In this document: one piece after another, positions 9,675-18,068 of the stretch | Position numbering within the stretch: the first letter of the stretch is position 1 | Layout of the letters: every line of letters begins with the position of its first letter | Assembly (NCBI GenBank): GCA_947628005.1 | Contig: CANQYI010000001.1 | Span: 62,001-126,000, forward strand | From: an uncultured Clostridia bacterium | Lineage (GTDB): Bacteria; Bacillota; Clostridia; TANB77; CAG-465 | Length of the DNA stretch: 64,000 bases | Direction of reading: 5' to 3' | Program-made: the position numbers and the translations under genes | The notes under the pieces: model-generated | What the model saw: only the letters and a program-made list of their open reading frames with translations | What the model was told of the DNA's origin: nothing | Databases searched by the model: none

Positions 9675-10109
9675 TTATTCTAGTATATTTGAATTGCCAA
9701 CTTCTGTTATTCTTATAGTTGCAACTCCTTTATTGTTTTCTGACATAAATTCTAATTTATATTTTTGATCATATTTTATATCTCTTATTTTTGTTTCATC
9801 AATAATCTTAGCTCCACTACTGTTGAAAATTTCTACATTATATTTTGTGTCACTTTCGCTTCCTTCATATTTATCTTTCTTTACGTAATTATAATAATAA
9901 GTAATGACATCACTACCTGTCAATAATTGATACTTTGTAGTTGGTATATTCTCAATTAAATTACTATCAAGTGCCGTATTACCATAATTATACGAAAGTT
10001 CTGCATAATCAATAATTGTCATGAAAAGATAAATTGTTGCACTCATAGCTATAATAAATACAAAAACGTATACACCTGTATATATTGCCTGATATGCTGA
10101 ATCTCCCAT
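9675..10109 (-). CDS. Pilin-like protein (TG-x-D-V family)
   Basis: 144 residues. The short polar N-terminus MGDSAYQA is followed by one long hydrophobic helix (residues 9-34), then an extracellular domain. After the helix it has YQLLTGSDVITYYYNYVKKD, matching the motif TG-[SDL]-[DQ]-[VI] of three other small proteins in the operon. The layout is that of type IV/Flp pilins, but there is no Gly before the helix and no Glu at +5, so classical prepilin peptidase processing is not evident. The RBS AAGGAGG precedes it. A minor pilin is the likely role. Confidence 0.78.
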   Translation of the reverse strand: MGDSAYQAIYTGVYVFVFIIAMSATIYLFMTIIDYAELSYNYGNTALDSNLIENIPTTKYQLLTGSDVITYYYNYVKKDKYEGSESDTKYNVEIFNSSGAKIIDETKIRDIKYDQKYKLEFMSENNKGVATIRITEVGNSNILE

Positions 10110-10124
10110 ATAAAATCCTCCTTA

Positions 10125-10496
10125 TTATTTTTTTATTGTAATAATAATAGTGTACTTTCCATCCTTTTGTTCTAACTCTGTTGTATATATTGTGCTATAA
10201 TTATCTTCAGAAATACTTGTAACTGTACCTCTAGCATTATTTTGAAAAGTAACTATATTTTTATATTTATCATCTTCATACTTCCTTAGTGCATTAGCTA
10301 TATCTAAGCCAGTAAATTCGCCTCCAGAAAATTTATCAAACTCTGAGAATTGACTTGTAATAGAAGTATCTGTATTATATACTTGTCCATAAATTTGTTG
10401 GATGTTATTTATTACCATCAATACGCCTGACGTTATTGCAAGAGTTATAAATACCCCAACTGCTATTAATAAAGCTTTATTTGCCATAAAATCCAT
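10125..10496 (-). CDS. Pilin-like protein (TG-x-D-I member)
   Basis: 123 residues, starting MDFMANKALLIAVG (either ATG is possible, four codons apart). The hydrophobic helix spans about 8-28, then a helical stalk and GGEFTGLDIANALRKYEDD, the motif shared with the other small pilins here. The C-terminal half is a short beta-rich domain ending KYTIIITIKK. There is no G/E prepilin site. It starts 15 bp after nothing larger than a ribosome site, so it is co-transcribed with its neighbours. A minor pilin is inferred. Confidence 0.78.
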   Translation of the reverse strand: MDFMANKALLIAVGVFITLAITSGVLMVINNIQQIYGQVYNTDTSITSQFSEFDKFSGGEFTGLDIANALRKYEDDKYKNIVTFQNNARGTVTSISEDNYSTIYTTELEQKDGKYTIIITIKK

Positions 10497-10517
10497 ATAA
10501 GTTCACCTACTTAAATT

Positions 10518-11300
10518 CTATTTATTAGTACTAAAATCAAGTTCTTTATATTGTTCTTCTTTAACTGTTCCACCATAATTTATATATACTCTAGATCTTA
10601 CACCTGCATCTCCAGCAAAAGTAAATGTATTAAACATTGATGTTGCTATTGTTCCATTAGTATTTTGAATTATAACACTAAACTCATCTCCAGCACTCAT
10701 TGCATAATAATTTTCATATTTATCTGTTGTGCCATCAATTAATCTACCATACACAATTGGATTATAAGGTATATTTTCATAGCTATAATTTTTATAATCG
10801 TCTGAATTTAGTCTTATAAATGGTTTTGTATCAGTATTCAATACTTCCAATATTTGCTTTTCATTATATCTTTCAAGCTTCATATCATAAGACAATTCTA
10901 CATTATTAATAGATAATCCACCAATTTTAGGATCTAATTTTTTACCTTCTACATCATAAGTATAACTGCTAGTTGCTAAACTGTAATCTAATTTTTTGCT
11001 AACTTCTTTAAATGAACTATCTTTATACACATAAAAAACTGGAAAATATTTTTTTGATACATGTTCTAATTTTATATCATATATATTATCTGTAGCAGCA
11101 AGTTCATCTATAAAGTTATCATACATTTCTTTAGATAAATAGCCTTTGTTGGTAACATTTTCTACAAAGTTATTAGTAATCTTTAATGCTAAAGCATAAG
11201 AAATATCATCTCTTTTTTCAAAAGCTATATACATTGGTAAAAAGAAAAATATAATAATCGAAATTAATATTGCAAATATTCTTTGTACATTATCTTCCAT
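10518..11300 (-). CDS. Pilus-operon anchored protein, paralogue of the 510-residue protein
   Basis: 260 residues with anchor helix 8-27 and the same N-terminal domain as the larger paralogue: AFEKRDDISYALALKITNNF, GYLSKEMYDNFIDEL, NIYDIKLE, then GDEFSVIIQN, FNTFTF and RVYINYGGTVKEE. It ends where the larger protein begins its beta repeats, so it may be the basic unit of this family. It lies between pilin-like genes, which suggests both paralogues are pilus components rather than enzymes. No recognised domain. Confidence 0.78.
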   Translation of the reverse strand: MEDNVQRIFAILISIIIFFFLPMYIAFEKRDDISYALALKITNNFVENVTNKGYLSKEMYDNFIDELAATDNIYDIKLEHVSKKYFPVFYVYKDSSFKEVSKKLDYSLATSSYTYDVEGKKLDPKIGGLSINNVELSYDMKLERYNEKQILEVLNTDTKPFIRLNSDDYKNYSYENIPYNPIVYGRLIDGTTDKYENYYAMSAGDEFSVIIQNTNGTIATSMFNTFTFAGDAGVRSRVYINYGGTVKEEQYKELDFSTNK

Positions 11301-11332
11301 ATTCTTCTCCTATATATTTAAACATTTTATTT

Positions 11333-11812
11333 TTAATCCTCTAATAATCTTTTACCAGTTAATGTTATTTGTTTTACCTCAGTACCGATCATATCTACTT
11401 TATTCATTTCAAAATTTTGATTTGGTAAAATTCTTTTTAATATAGAGTCAAAATTATCTGAATTATTTACATTACTATTTTCTGTAGTACAAACACCATC
11501 AGTACATACAACACCTTTATCACTTGGTTGTTGTATATATTTTTGATTTTTTATAGTAATATTTACATTTTGATCATTCTTAAAATAGTTTAACAAGTTT
11601 ATAACATCTGTTCCTGTTATTGTGCCTCCAGAAAGCAGCATATCTTCTATATCTTGTCTATAGCTAGTTGCTATGTCTTTTGCTTGATTTCCTATTATCC
11701 CTGCCGCATTTTTTGCAGTATTATAATATATCATTATAGCTGTAATTGTAGCAAGGGCAATGAATATACTAACTCCTATAGTTAGAGCTCTCATAGGTGT
11801 ACTATCGTCCAT
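11333..11812 (-). CDS. Pilin-like protein (TG-T-D-V member)
   Basis: 159 residues, MDDSTPMRALTIGVS then a hydrophobic helix to about residue 31, an amphipathic stalk, and GGTITGTDVINLLNYFKND, the shared pilin motif. A Cys pair (VVCTDGVCTTE, residues about 97-105) could form a small disulfide loop. The RBS AGGAGGGAAA lies just upstream. It is the first gene after the intercistronic hairpin that follows the probable major pilin. Confidence 0.8.
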   Translation of the reverse strand: MDDSTPMRALTIGVSIFIALATITAIMIYYNTAKNAAGIIGNQAKDIATSYRQDIEDMLLSGGTITGTDVINLLNYFKNDQNVNITIKNQKYIQQPSDKGVVCTDGVCTTENSNVNNSDNFDSILKRILPNQNFEMNKVDMIGTEVKQITLTGKRLLED

Positions 11813-11899
11813 ATTTTCCCTCCTAAATCAATAATTATAAGCTTTAAAAAATACACTTATAAGTATACTTTTTAAAACATATAATCATAAAAACATTAT

Positions 11900-11938
11900 A
11901 AAAGGTATATAACTATAAAGTATAATTATATACCTTTT
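11900..11938 (-). terminator. Intercistronic hairpin after the probable major pilin
   Basis: A perfect 13-bp inverted repeat (11900-11912 with 11926-11938) with a 13-base loop begins 13 bases beyond the pilin stop. It lacks a clean T-run, so it may act as a partial terminator or a 3′ stabiliser that raises pilin mRNA relative to downstream genes. Confidence 0.65.
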
Positions 11939-11950
11939 AACTATTACTTA

Positions 11951-12448
11951 TTATTTTTGTTCAAAATATATACCAACAACTGCCTCTGAATCTTCTATTT
12001 TAATTAAATATGCTTTGTAAGAAACACTTGGGTTTACGTAATCACTAGATGTTGAATCACTCAATGGTCCTATAGAAGCTGGTGCATTATTTTCTGATGT
12101 ACCGTCAGTTTCTAGAAAAGTTGTAGCACTAGTAGGTGCTGTTACAATTGCTGACACTTTTCCATATTGTTTAGCTTCTTTGTTCTTTGTAGTTTTTACA
12201 ACAACTGCCAAGCCATCTGTTTTATAATTAGATTTTACAGCAGCAACTACTTGTGAACCTGTTAAAGTAGTATTATCAAATTGTGAAGTAAGTTGAGCTT
12301 GTAGGTTATCAGAAATACTAGATGCTTTCTTTGTACCTGAATTTAATAAATCTTGTCCAATACCAGTTATTAACATAACTGCGGCAATAACTATGATAGT
12401 GATGAAAAGTCCAACACCAATCATAATCGCTTTTTGTGCGTTATCCAT
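11951..12448 (-). CDS. Probable major pilin of the Tad-like system
   Basis: 165 residues from ATG 12448, chosen because AAAGGGG lies just upstream; an in-frame ATG six codons earlier has none. MDNAQKAIMIG leads into a hydrophobic helix (to about residue 28), then a Ser/Thr-rich stalk, TTLTGSQVVAAVKSNY (shared motif), and a beta-rich C-terminal domain ending VGIYFEQK. Position directly after the TadBC platform gene and before a strong stem-loop is typical of the major pilin gene. It lacks the Flp-type processing site, so any cleavage would be by another route or absent. Confidence 0.8.
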   Translation of the reverse strand: MDNAQKAIMIGVGLFITIIVIAAVMLITGIGQDLLNSGTKKASSISDNLQAQLTSQFDNTTLTGSQVVAAVKSNYKTDGLAVVVKTTKNKEAKQYGKVSAIVTAPTSATTFLETDGTSENNAPASIGPLSDSTSSDYVNPSVSYKAYLIKIEDSEAVVGIYFEQK

Positions 12449-12522
12449 TTTTATTTCCCCTTTCAATATTTAAAATTACATTTATATATTTAAACAGCAA
12501 TATTTAGCTGTTTAAAACTAAT

Positions 12523-14583
12523 TTAGAATGTCATTTGACTAAAGTAATTAGCCATTTGCATTATAGAAACTATCAATAGTGGTGCTACTAGATATCCACC
12601 TATAAGCATAACCATTGGTGTGAAACCTAAAACTTTTCCACGAGATACTTTCTTTTGAACTAGTCTTTCATTTCCTTCTTTTCTTCTTTCATGGTAATAT
12701 GCTCTTTCTGTTTCTAGTTCATCGAAAGCAGCTCTAACTGGAATACGATCAACAGCAGAAATTAGCTGTTCAACTATTCTTTCAAAGTCCTTATATGGAA
12801 CACTGTCTTTTAATTCCATAAGAGCAACTTCTGCTCCTGATTCATAGTTATTAAGACATGTTGCTATTGGCTCTTTGAAAGCATAAGAGAATCTATGTAA
12901 CCATTCTAGTATAGTTTGAACATCAATTCTATCAATATACATAAGCATTAATATGATAGATTGGAATTGCATAATTTCATTTTCTTTTTCCATTTCACGT
13001 ATTTTGTTTTTAAGCCAAAGTATTACTGATGGTATGTGGTAAGCCACCCATGAAATTAATAGTGATATCAATACTTGCCAAAACTTTAGATATGAATTTT
13101 GAACAGTTTGAACTTTATCATAAACTCTATCTACCTCATTTTGATCTACAGTTCCTGTTACTGGATCTGTGTATTGCATTTCTATTTCTTCCCTTGATAC
13201 ATTTCTACCATCTAAGCTATCTATATAGCTTCTATCTCTGTCATTTAAAGCCTGTGCCGCTTCTTCTTGTTCGGCCGTTAGACTTCCAAATGCAGTAAAT
13301 TCATCACTAATTTTTGTAAATGCCGCATTTACATCAATTCTATGTAAGTTTAGCATTAATATTATCATTAGTACAAATGCTACAACTGCTGCTGTAAATT
13401 TATTAACATACAACCATTCAACTGTAAGATACGCATTAGTATTTTTTATTATATCTGTTTCTTTCTTATACTTTCTAGTATTTTCTGCTGGTTTGAAAGA
13501 ATCTACCAATAATTTTACTATTGGAACTTTATTATAAAGTTTTTCTTGCCACTTAATATTAGAAACTCTATCGAATTTTATTTCATCTGAATCTTCTCTA
13601 ATAATTCTAAGCATTAGATAAGATACAAATATTGAAACAATTATAAGTGACTGAATTATAAATCCTATACTACTATTGTAAAAGTTTGATAGTGCAGGAA
13701 AGTTAGATTCTGCCCAAGCTTGTAATGGTTTTATGAATATCAATGGTGCAACAGCAATTATAGTTAAACTTCTAAACATGTAGTTTATTTTATCTCTCTT
13801 TAATATTTCAAGTTGTATCTCACTTAAAATATTATTAAGGTTTCTTAAATATACTGATGATCCGTCTACTTTTCTATCACCAAGTTCAAGTGTTAAATAT
13901 GAAACACCAGCGAATAATTTTAAAAATCTATTTGGAGCTGTATCATAATATCTTTCTAGCTCTGTTTCTGGATTTTCTGAAAGCATTGCTTCTTTTATTC
14001 TTCTTAATTGGGGTACTATTTCTTTTTCTCCCAAATCATCAATTGCTGTTTCAAAAGCTTCTTCAATCATTCCATGTTCGTGGAATGCATGTCTAATACT
14101 TGTAAAAGCTTCTGGCATTTGTCTTAGTATCTTATCAGATACAGAAGTAATACTCATATCAATTAACTTTTCAGCTACTATTAATATACCAACAATAGCT
14201 ATAAGTGACATGTATAGATCATTTAATAAATTAATTACTACAAATAGAGCGACTACTACGAAAATTGTAACATATAGCATTATTTTACCAGTATTTTTTC
14301 TTAGTTCATATTCCGTATAGTCATTAGACATCTCCATTTTAAGTCTTGATTTTTTTGTATAATATTTTATGATAGGCATTTTAGTATATGTTAAATATAT
14401 AACTTGATATAGTCTATCAAAAACATCTCTATTACTCTTTTTATTTTTTACTACGATTGCATCTTTAGCATATAAAGAAGCATTCTTTTTATACTTATTT
14501 TTTACTGTTTTATAGTAAATAACTAATGCTAGAATACCAACTACTGATAAGCCTAGAAGTCCAATTGCTATATTAACAACCAC
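12523..14583 (-). CDS. Fused TadB-TadC-like inner-membrane platform protein
   Basis: 686 residues from a GTG start (GGAGGTGAT upstream). Family members TadB and TadC are each about 300 residues with one T2SSF domain; here two such halves are joined. The first half has membrane helices near residues 5-22, 85-120 and 265-325 around a cytosolic T2SSF-like helical bundle (PEAFTSIRHAFHEHGMIEEAF … LELGDRKVD). The second has helices at about 400-420 and 500-525, a bundle (IILMLMYIDRIDVQTIL … FDELETERAYYHERRKEGNERL) and a final helix ending LLIVSIMQMANYF. The T2SSF platform couples the CpaF motor to pilin extraction. Encoded 6 bp after cpaF. Confidence 0.88.
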   Translation of the reverse strand: MVVNIAIGLLGLSVVGILALVIYYKTVKNKYKKNASLYAKDAIVVKNKKSNRDVFDRLYQVIYLTYTKMPIIKYYTKKSRLKMEMSNDYTEYELRKNTGKIMLYVTIFVVVALFVVINLLNDLYMSLIAIVGILIVAEKLIDMSITSVSDKILRQMPEAFTSIRHAFHEHGMIEEAFETAIDDLGEKEIVPQLRRIKEAMLSENPETELERYYDTAPNRFLKLFAGVSYLTLELGDRKVDGSSVYLRNLNNILSEIQLEILKRDKINYMFRSLTIIAVAPLIFIKPLQAWAESNFPALSNFYNSSIGFIIQSLIIVSIFVSYLMLRIIREDSDEIKFDRVSNIKWQEKLYNKVPIVKLLVDSFKPAENTRKYKKETDIIKNTNAYLTVEWLYVNKFTAAVVAFVLMIILMLNLHRIDVNAAFTKISDEFTAFGSLTAEQEEAAQALNDRDRSYIDSLDGRNVSREEIEMQYTDPVTGTVDQNEVDRVYDKVQTVQNSYLKFWQVLISLLISWVAYHIPSVILWLKNKIREMEKENEIMQFQSIILMLMYIDRIDVQTILEWLHRFSYAFKEPIATCLNNYESGAEVALMELKDSVPYKDFERIVEQLISAVDRIPVRAAFDELETERAYYHERRKEGNERLVQKKVSRGKVLGFTPMVMLIGGYLVAPLLIVSIMQMANYFSQMTF

Positions 14584-14589
14584 TTATAA

Positions 14590-16485
14590 TCACCTCCATG
14601 CTGTATCGACGAATTCATCAAACGCCTTAACATCTTCTGGTGACATATTTTCTCTCATGGATTTAATATTTTCTTCACTAATTGGATTAGTAAATACATA
14701 TTCTCCATCATGCCATTCTACTATATTTTTATATGTATAATTGCTTGTTTGTGTCATGTGAGTAAAGTATTCTACTGCATTATCCATAAATTTATCTAAT
14801 TTTTTATTTAACTCTTTTTCTTTTGTATAATCATTATTATAATTGAATTTTTTCTCTAATGGAATACATTCAGTTATTCTTTCTATATATCTTGTACCAT
14901 CTACACCTCTTTTTAAGTGTATATCAAAGTTTATAACTTGTACAACCTGTACTTCTGCAACGTTCTCAGAATTAAACATACCTATTTTTAATAGTGAGTT
15001 TCTTAGTGCAGTAATAAGGTTAGGGAAAGTTTTTGCGTGGTGAGTGAAAAGTGTAAACTTAGAGGCAACCTGTGCCATCTGAATCATCCAAGCAGCAACC
15101 GGATCAGTTGCAACCTCTCCCAAGATGTTAACACCACCATCTGTCTTTTTCTGTACATCTAGACCCATTTGTCCAGTAATTGTATCAGTTTCTCTTAAAG
15201 ACAAGATATTGTGATATGGATATATTTTTCTTAAGTGCAATTCGAATGCAGTTTCCTGTACACGAATTGTAATTGTTGGATATAAGTATTTCATTATAGC
15301 CATCAAAAGTGTAGTTTTACCACAACCCTGTTCACCAGTGATTGCTGTAACTCTAGCTCCTCTAATTAAATATTTTAATAATTCAATTACAGGCTCTTTA
15401 TTCTTATGTACTAAAAGCTGCTCTGCAGAAATTAAAGTTGGTGGAGCAAACTTTCTTACGAAGAATGCCCAAGATTCTGCAAAGTTTGGTCTTAGTACAA
15501 CAACTCTGGAACCATCTTTCATTTCGTTGATTTTGAAACCAACAGATTCAGAAAGTTGTCCTGGATTATTGTATTTATATATATTTTGACAAACTCTTTT
15601 TAGTTCTGCTTCACTACCAAATGATAGGAATGATAAGTATGTAGCTTTACCTTTATAGAATATCCATACTGAATCGTATGACATTGGTATCTTAGCGCTA
15701 CCACCCATTTGCTCTAGGTAATCATCCATACCATTAACTTGATCTAAGAATGATGGAGGTATACCAGATACACCACCAGATACACCATCGATATTCATAT
15801 CACGAATATCATCAACAACGCTGTATCCTTTATAGTGTTGGTATATTCTTTGAACTACAATCTCTAACTTATCTTCAAAAGATAATGTACCTTCAGTTAT
15901 CTCTTTTTCAAATATAGAATTTATTTCTTGTGCAGTAATTACATATGAAGAAACTTCACTATCAAATTCATACTTTGGCATATCTAAATTATACTTAGTA
16001 ATCATTTCTGTTAAAGCTTCTGCTCTATATTCTTTTTTGTAAACATGCATTAATATTTCAAACTTATCTTGTGGAGTTAAAGACTCGAAATCATTAAATG
16101 GTATAGCATTATTTATGTTTATATTATTTACATTATAGTTATTTCTAAGAAGATCAAACATTAAAGTTTTTACGTATTTCTTATCTTTTTGATCTGCATA
16201 ACCTGCTCCACGTAAAGCTCTCTTTAATTCATATTTTACATTTTTTCTTCTTTCGAATTCTTCTTCAGATAGTGCCAAATCATATAAATTCATTCTAGTT
16301 ATTTCATCAAATTGCTTTTTTATAAATTCTTGCATTTTACCAATACTATATTTTTCTTTTTCTCTTGCTAGATTTACTTCTGGGTCTTTAGAGTCAGATT
16401 TTTTAATCTTATACTTAAAGAACATAACAACGAAAACCAAAAGTACAACTATTAGTATCATGTTTAATATAAATGCAACGTTCAT
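14590..16485 (-). CDS. cpaF: CpaF/TadA-type pilus assembly ATPase with N-terminal membrane helix
   Basis: A 631-residue VirB11/CpaF-family secretion ATPase, the motor for pilus assembly. Walker A is GEQGCGKT (residues 384-391), the Walker B-like strand NILGEV is at 453-458, and the His-box region is FTHHAKTFPNL at 480-490. The arginine-rich VQETAFELHLRK links them. Unusually, residues 4-23 are a hydrophobic membrane anchor, which soluble TadA/CpaF proteins lack, and the region before the ATPase core is long. The RBS AAGGGGTG precedes ATG 16485. It is followed by the TadB-TadC fusion and preceded by two MinD-like genes, the standard Tad order. Confidence 0.93.
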   Translation of the reverse strand: MNVAFILNMILIVVLLVFVVMFFKYKIKKSDSKDPEVNLAREKEKYSIGKMQEFIKKQFDEITRMNLYDLALSEEEFERRKNVKYELKRALRGAGYADQKDKKYVKTLMFDLLRNNYNVNNININNAIPFNDFESLTPQDKFEILMHVYKKEYRAEALTEMITKYNLDMPKYEFDSEVSSYVITAQEINSIFEKEITEGTLSFEDKLEIVVQRIYQHYKGYSVVDDIRDMNIDGVSGGVSGIPPSFLDQVNGMDDYLEQMGGSAKIPMSYDSVWIFYKGKATYLSFLSFGSEAELKRVCQNIYKYNNPGQLSESVGFKINEMKDGSRVVVLRPNFAESWAFFVRKFAPPTLISAEQLLVHKNKEPVIELLKYLIRGARVTAITGEQGCGKTTLLMAIMKYLYPTITIRVQETAFELHLRKIYPYHNILSLRETDTITGQMGLDVQKKTDGGVNILGEVATDPVAAWMIQMAQVASKFTLFTHHAKTFPNLITALRNSLLKIGMFNSENVAEVQVVQVINFDIHLKRGVDGTRYIERITECIPLEKKFNYNNDYTKEKELNKKLDKFMDNAVEYFTHMTQTSNYTYKNIVEWHDGEYVFTNPISEENIKSMRENMSPEDVKAFDEFVDTAWR

Positions 16486-16516
16486 GATTTCACCCCTTCT
16501 TCTTTTAGATGTTTTT

Positions 16517-17329
16517 TTATTCTCTTAATTTTGCTATTTCTGCAATTTTTTCTACTATTTGTAAAGTCTGAGCTATAAATTCTCCATTATAATCTTTAGC
16601 ATCAGCATTTATATTTCTGTAGAAGAAATCTACTACAGCTCCATCATTACATGCATCTGCAAATATATAATTATGTGGCAATGTAAATATTGGATCTGCT
16701 ACTTTATAACGAAGTCTTATATTTTTTACATTATATTTAGACTTTGCATTGTAATCTCCAATAACTATAATCTTTTGTTTATCTTTTATTTCTGGAATTG
16801 TATTTATTCTATTAAAGAAATCATCTAATTTAACAGAATCTTGATTAACAACACATACAACTATTTCACTGTCTGCAAGAGTATTTCTTAAATATTCTGC
16901 TCCTGTAGTTTTTGGTATATCAACAAATACTAATTCATATACCTCGTCTGCTTTTCTTGTTATATAAGGAAGATTATTTACAAGTTGTAAATATCCTTCT
17001 TTATCTTTAGAATTTACTCCATAAAGTATGTCAAGTCTTCCTTTCAAAACTGGCTTAGCGTAGTTTTGAATTGCAGAAGCATCAAGTTTATTACTTGTAA
17101 CAAGTCTAATTAAAGCATTTACACCTATATTAGAATTTTCAAATGCTCCACTAGCTTTCAATTCATCATAAGGAGTAAAAGAAGATTCTATCTTTTTAGA
17201 TCCAAAATTTGTTTGCATAAGTAGACAAGTTGTTTTATGTGCAATACCCATTAGAGTACTTACAGCTATAGCAGTATGTGTACTTCCACTCATTCCTCTT
17301 TCAGGACTCCAAAATACTATTCTTGCCAT
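16517..17329 (-). CDS. CpaE/TadZ-like MinD-family protein with deviant P-loop
   Basis: 270 residues. The N-terminus IVFWSPERGMSGSTHTAIAVSTLMG sits at the Walker A position of the MinD/ParA fold but reads RGMSGSTHT instead of KGGxGKT/S, so the signature lysines are absent. YELVFVDIPKTTGAEYL matches the Walker B strand and switch II, and SEIVVCVVNQD and KIIVIGDYN match later strands. TadZ/CpaE proteins localise the pilus machine to a cell pole or site. The second MinD-like protein is encoded 3 bp upstream. Loss of nucleotide hydrolysis is inferred from the P-loop. Confidence 0.82.
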   Translation of the reverse strand: MARIVFWSPERGMSGSTHTAIAVSTLMGIAHKTTCLLMQTNFGSKKIESSFTPYDELKASGAFENSNIGVNALIRLVTSNKLDASAIQNYAKPVLKGRLDILYGVNSKDKEGYLQLVNNLPYITRKADEVYELVFVDIPKTTGAEYLRNTLADSEIVVCVVNQDSVKLDDFFNRINTIPEIKDKQKIIVIGDYNAKSKYNVKNIRLRYKVADPIFTLPHNYIFADACNDGAVVDFFYRNINADAKDYNGEFIAQTLQIVEKIAEIAKLRE

Positions 17330-17331
17330 AT

Positions 17332-18045
17332 CTATTCTCTCCTCCTACTTATTTCTTTTTTAATATCTCTTGCAGAAACGTCACCCATTATTTCTGCAGC
17401 CATATCTGTAATATTAGTTACATACATTTTTGAATGTTTTTTTAGACCTATGATTCCACTAAATTGGCTATCTAAATTTGCCATTTTATCTTGATCATTT
17501 TCATCTATTTCATACATATTTTGTGAGAATTCTAATTCATACTCTTCTATTCTCTTTTCAAAATAATTTTCACTTGCTCTTGACATATATTGTCTATACA
17601 ATACTTTAGTAAATTGTGTTGTATCATCTGCTGTTTGATATACTTTGATAGCTTTAACAATCTCTCTATTTTTGTTTATAGATATCATATTAGTATTAAC
17701 AAAGAAGTAATTCTTATCAAACTTTCTTGATTTAAAATATTCATAGCCTCTTGCATCATCAATATCGATTATTAAATAATCATAAAGTCCTATATTTATT
17801 TGTTGTTCTACTAAATAGTTTTCCAAATCATGTAAGCTATCAAAGCCTACAGCAAAGTCTACTCCATCGTATTGAGTAACATAAGAGTTACCAATACGAT
17901 CTAGAGCAGGGATTACATATTTTATTTTTTTATCATTAGTAGCATCAATTACTAATACAGACTTTCCCATTAAATTTATTGTTTTAGCAAGATTTATTGT
18001 ATAGTCATACTTATCAACATAACCTATTAAACCTATTACTTGCAT
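17332..18045 (-). CDS. Second MinD-like protein without a P-loop (TadZ-like)
   Basis: 237 residues. MQVIGLIGYVDKYDYTINLAKTINLMGKSVLVIDAT keeps the first beta strand, the helix and the second strand of a MinD/ParA fold, but the loop between them (GYVDKYDYTI) has no GKT. YDYLIIDIDDARGYEYF occupies the Walker B position and NYFFVNTNMISI the next strand. The C-terminal 80 residues are charged and helical. Pairing with the 270-residue protein suggests a heterodimer acting as a positional scaffold. The RBS is GGAGGAA. Confidence 0.78.
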   Translation of the reverse strand: MQVIGLIGYVDKYDYTINLAKTINLMGKSVLVIDATNDKKIKYVIPALDRIGNSYVTQYDGVDFAVGFDSLHDLENYLVEQQINIGLYDYLIIDIDDARGYEYFKSRKFDKNYFFVNTNMISINKNREIVKAIKVYQTADDTTQFTKVLYRQYMSRASENYFEKRIEEYELEFSQNMYEIDENDQDKMANLDSQFSGIIGLKKHSKMYVTNITDMAAEIMGDVSARDIKKEISRRRE

Positions 18046-18068
18046 TTATATTCCTCCTATAGAATTTA

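Noticed and set aside
12523-14583. Two plus-strand frames (13029-13298, 13857-14096) inside the platform gene
   Set aside because: Leu/Phe-rich shadows of a membrane protein on the other strand.
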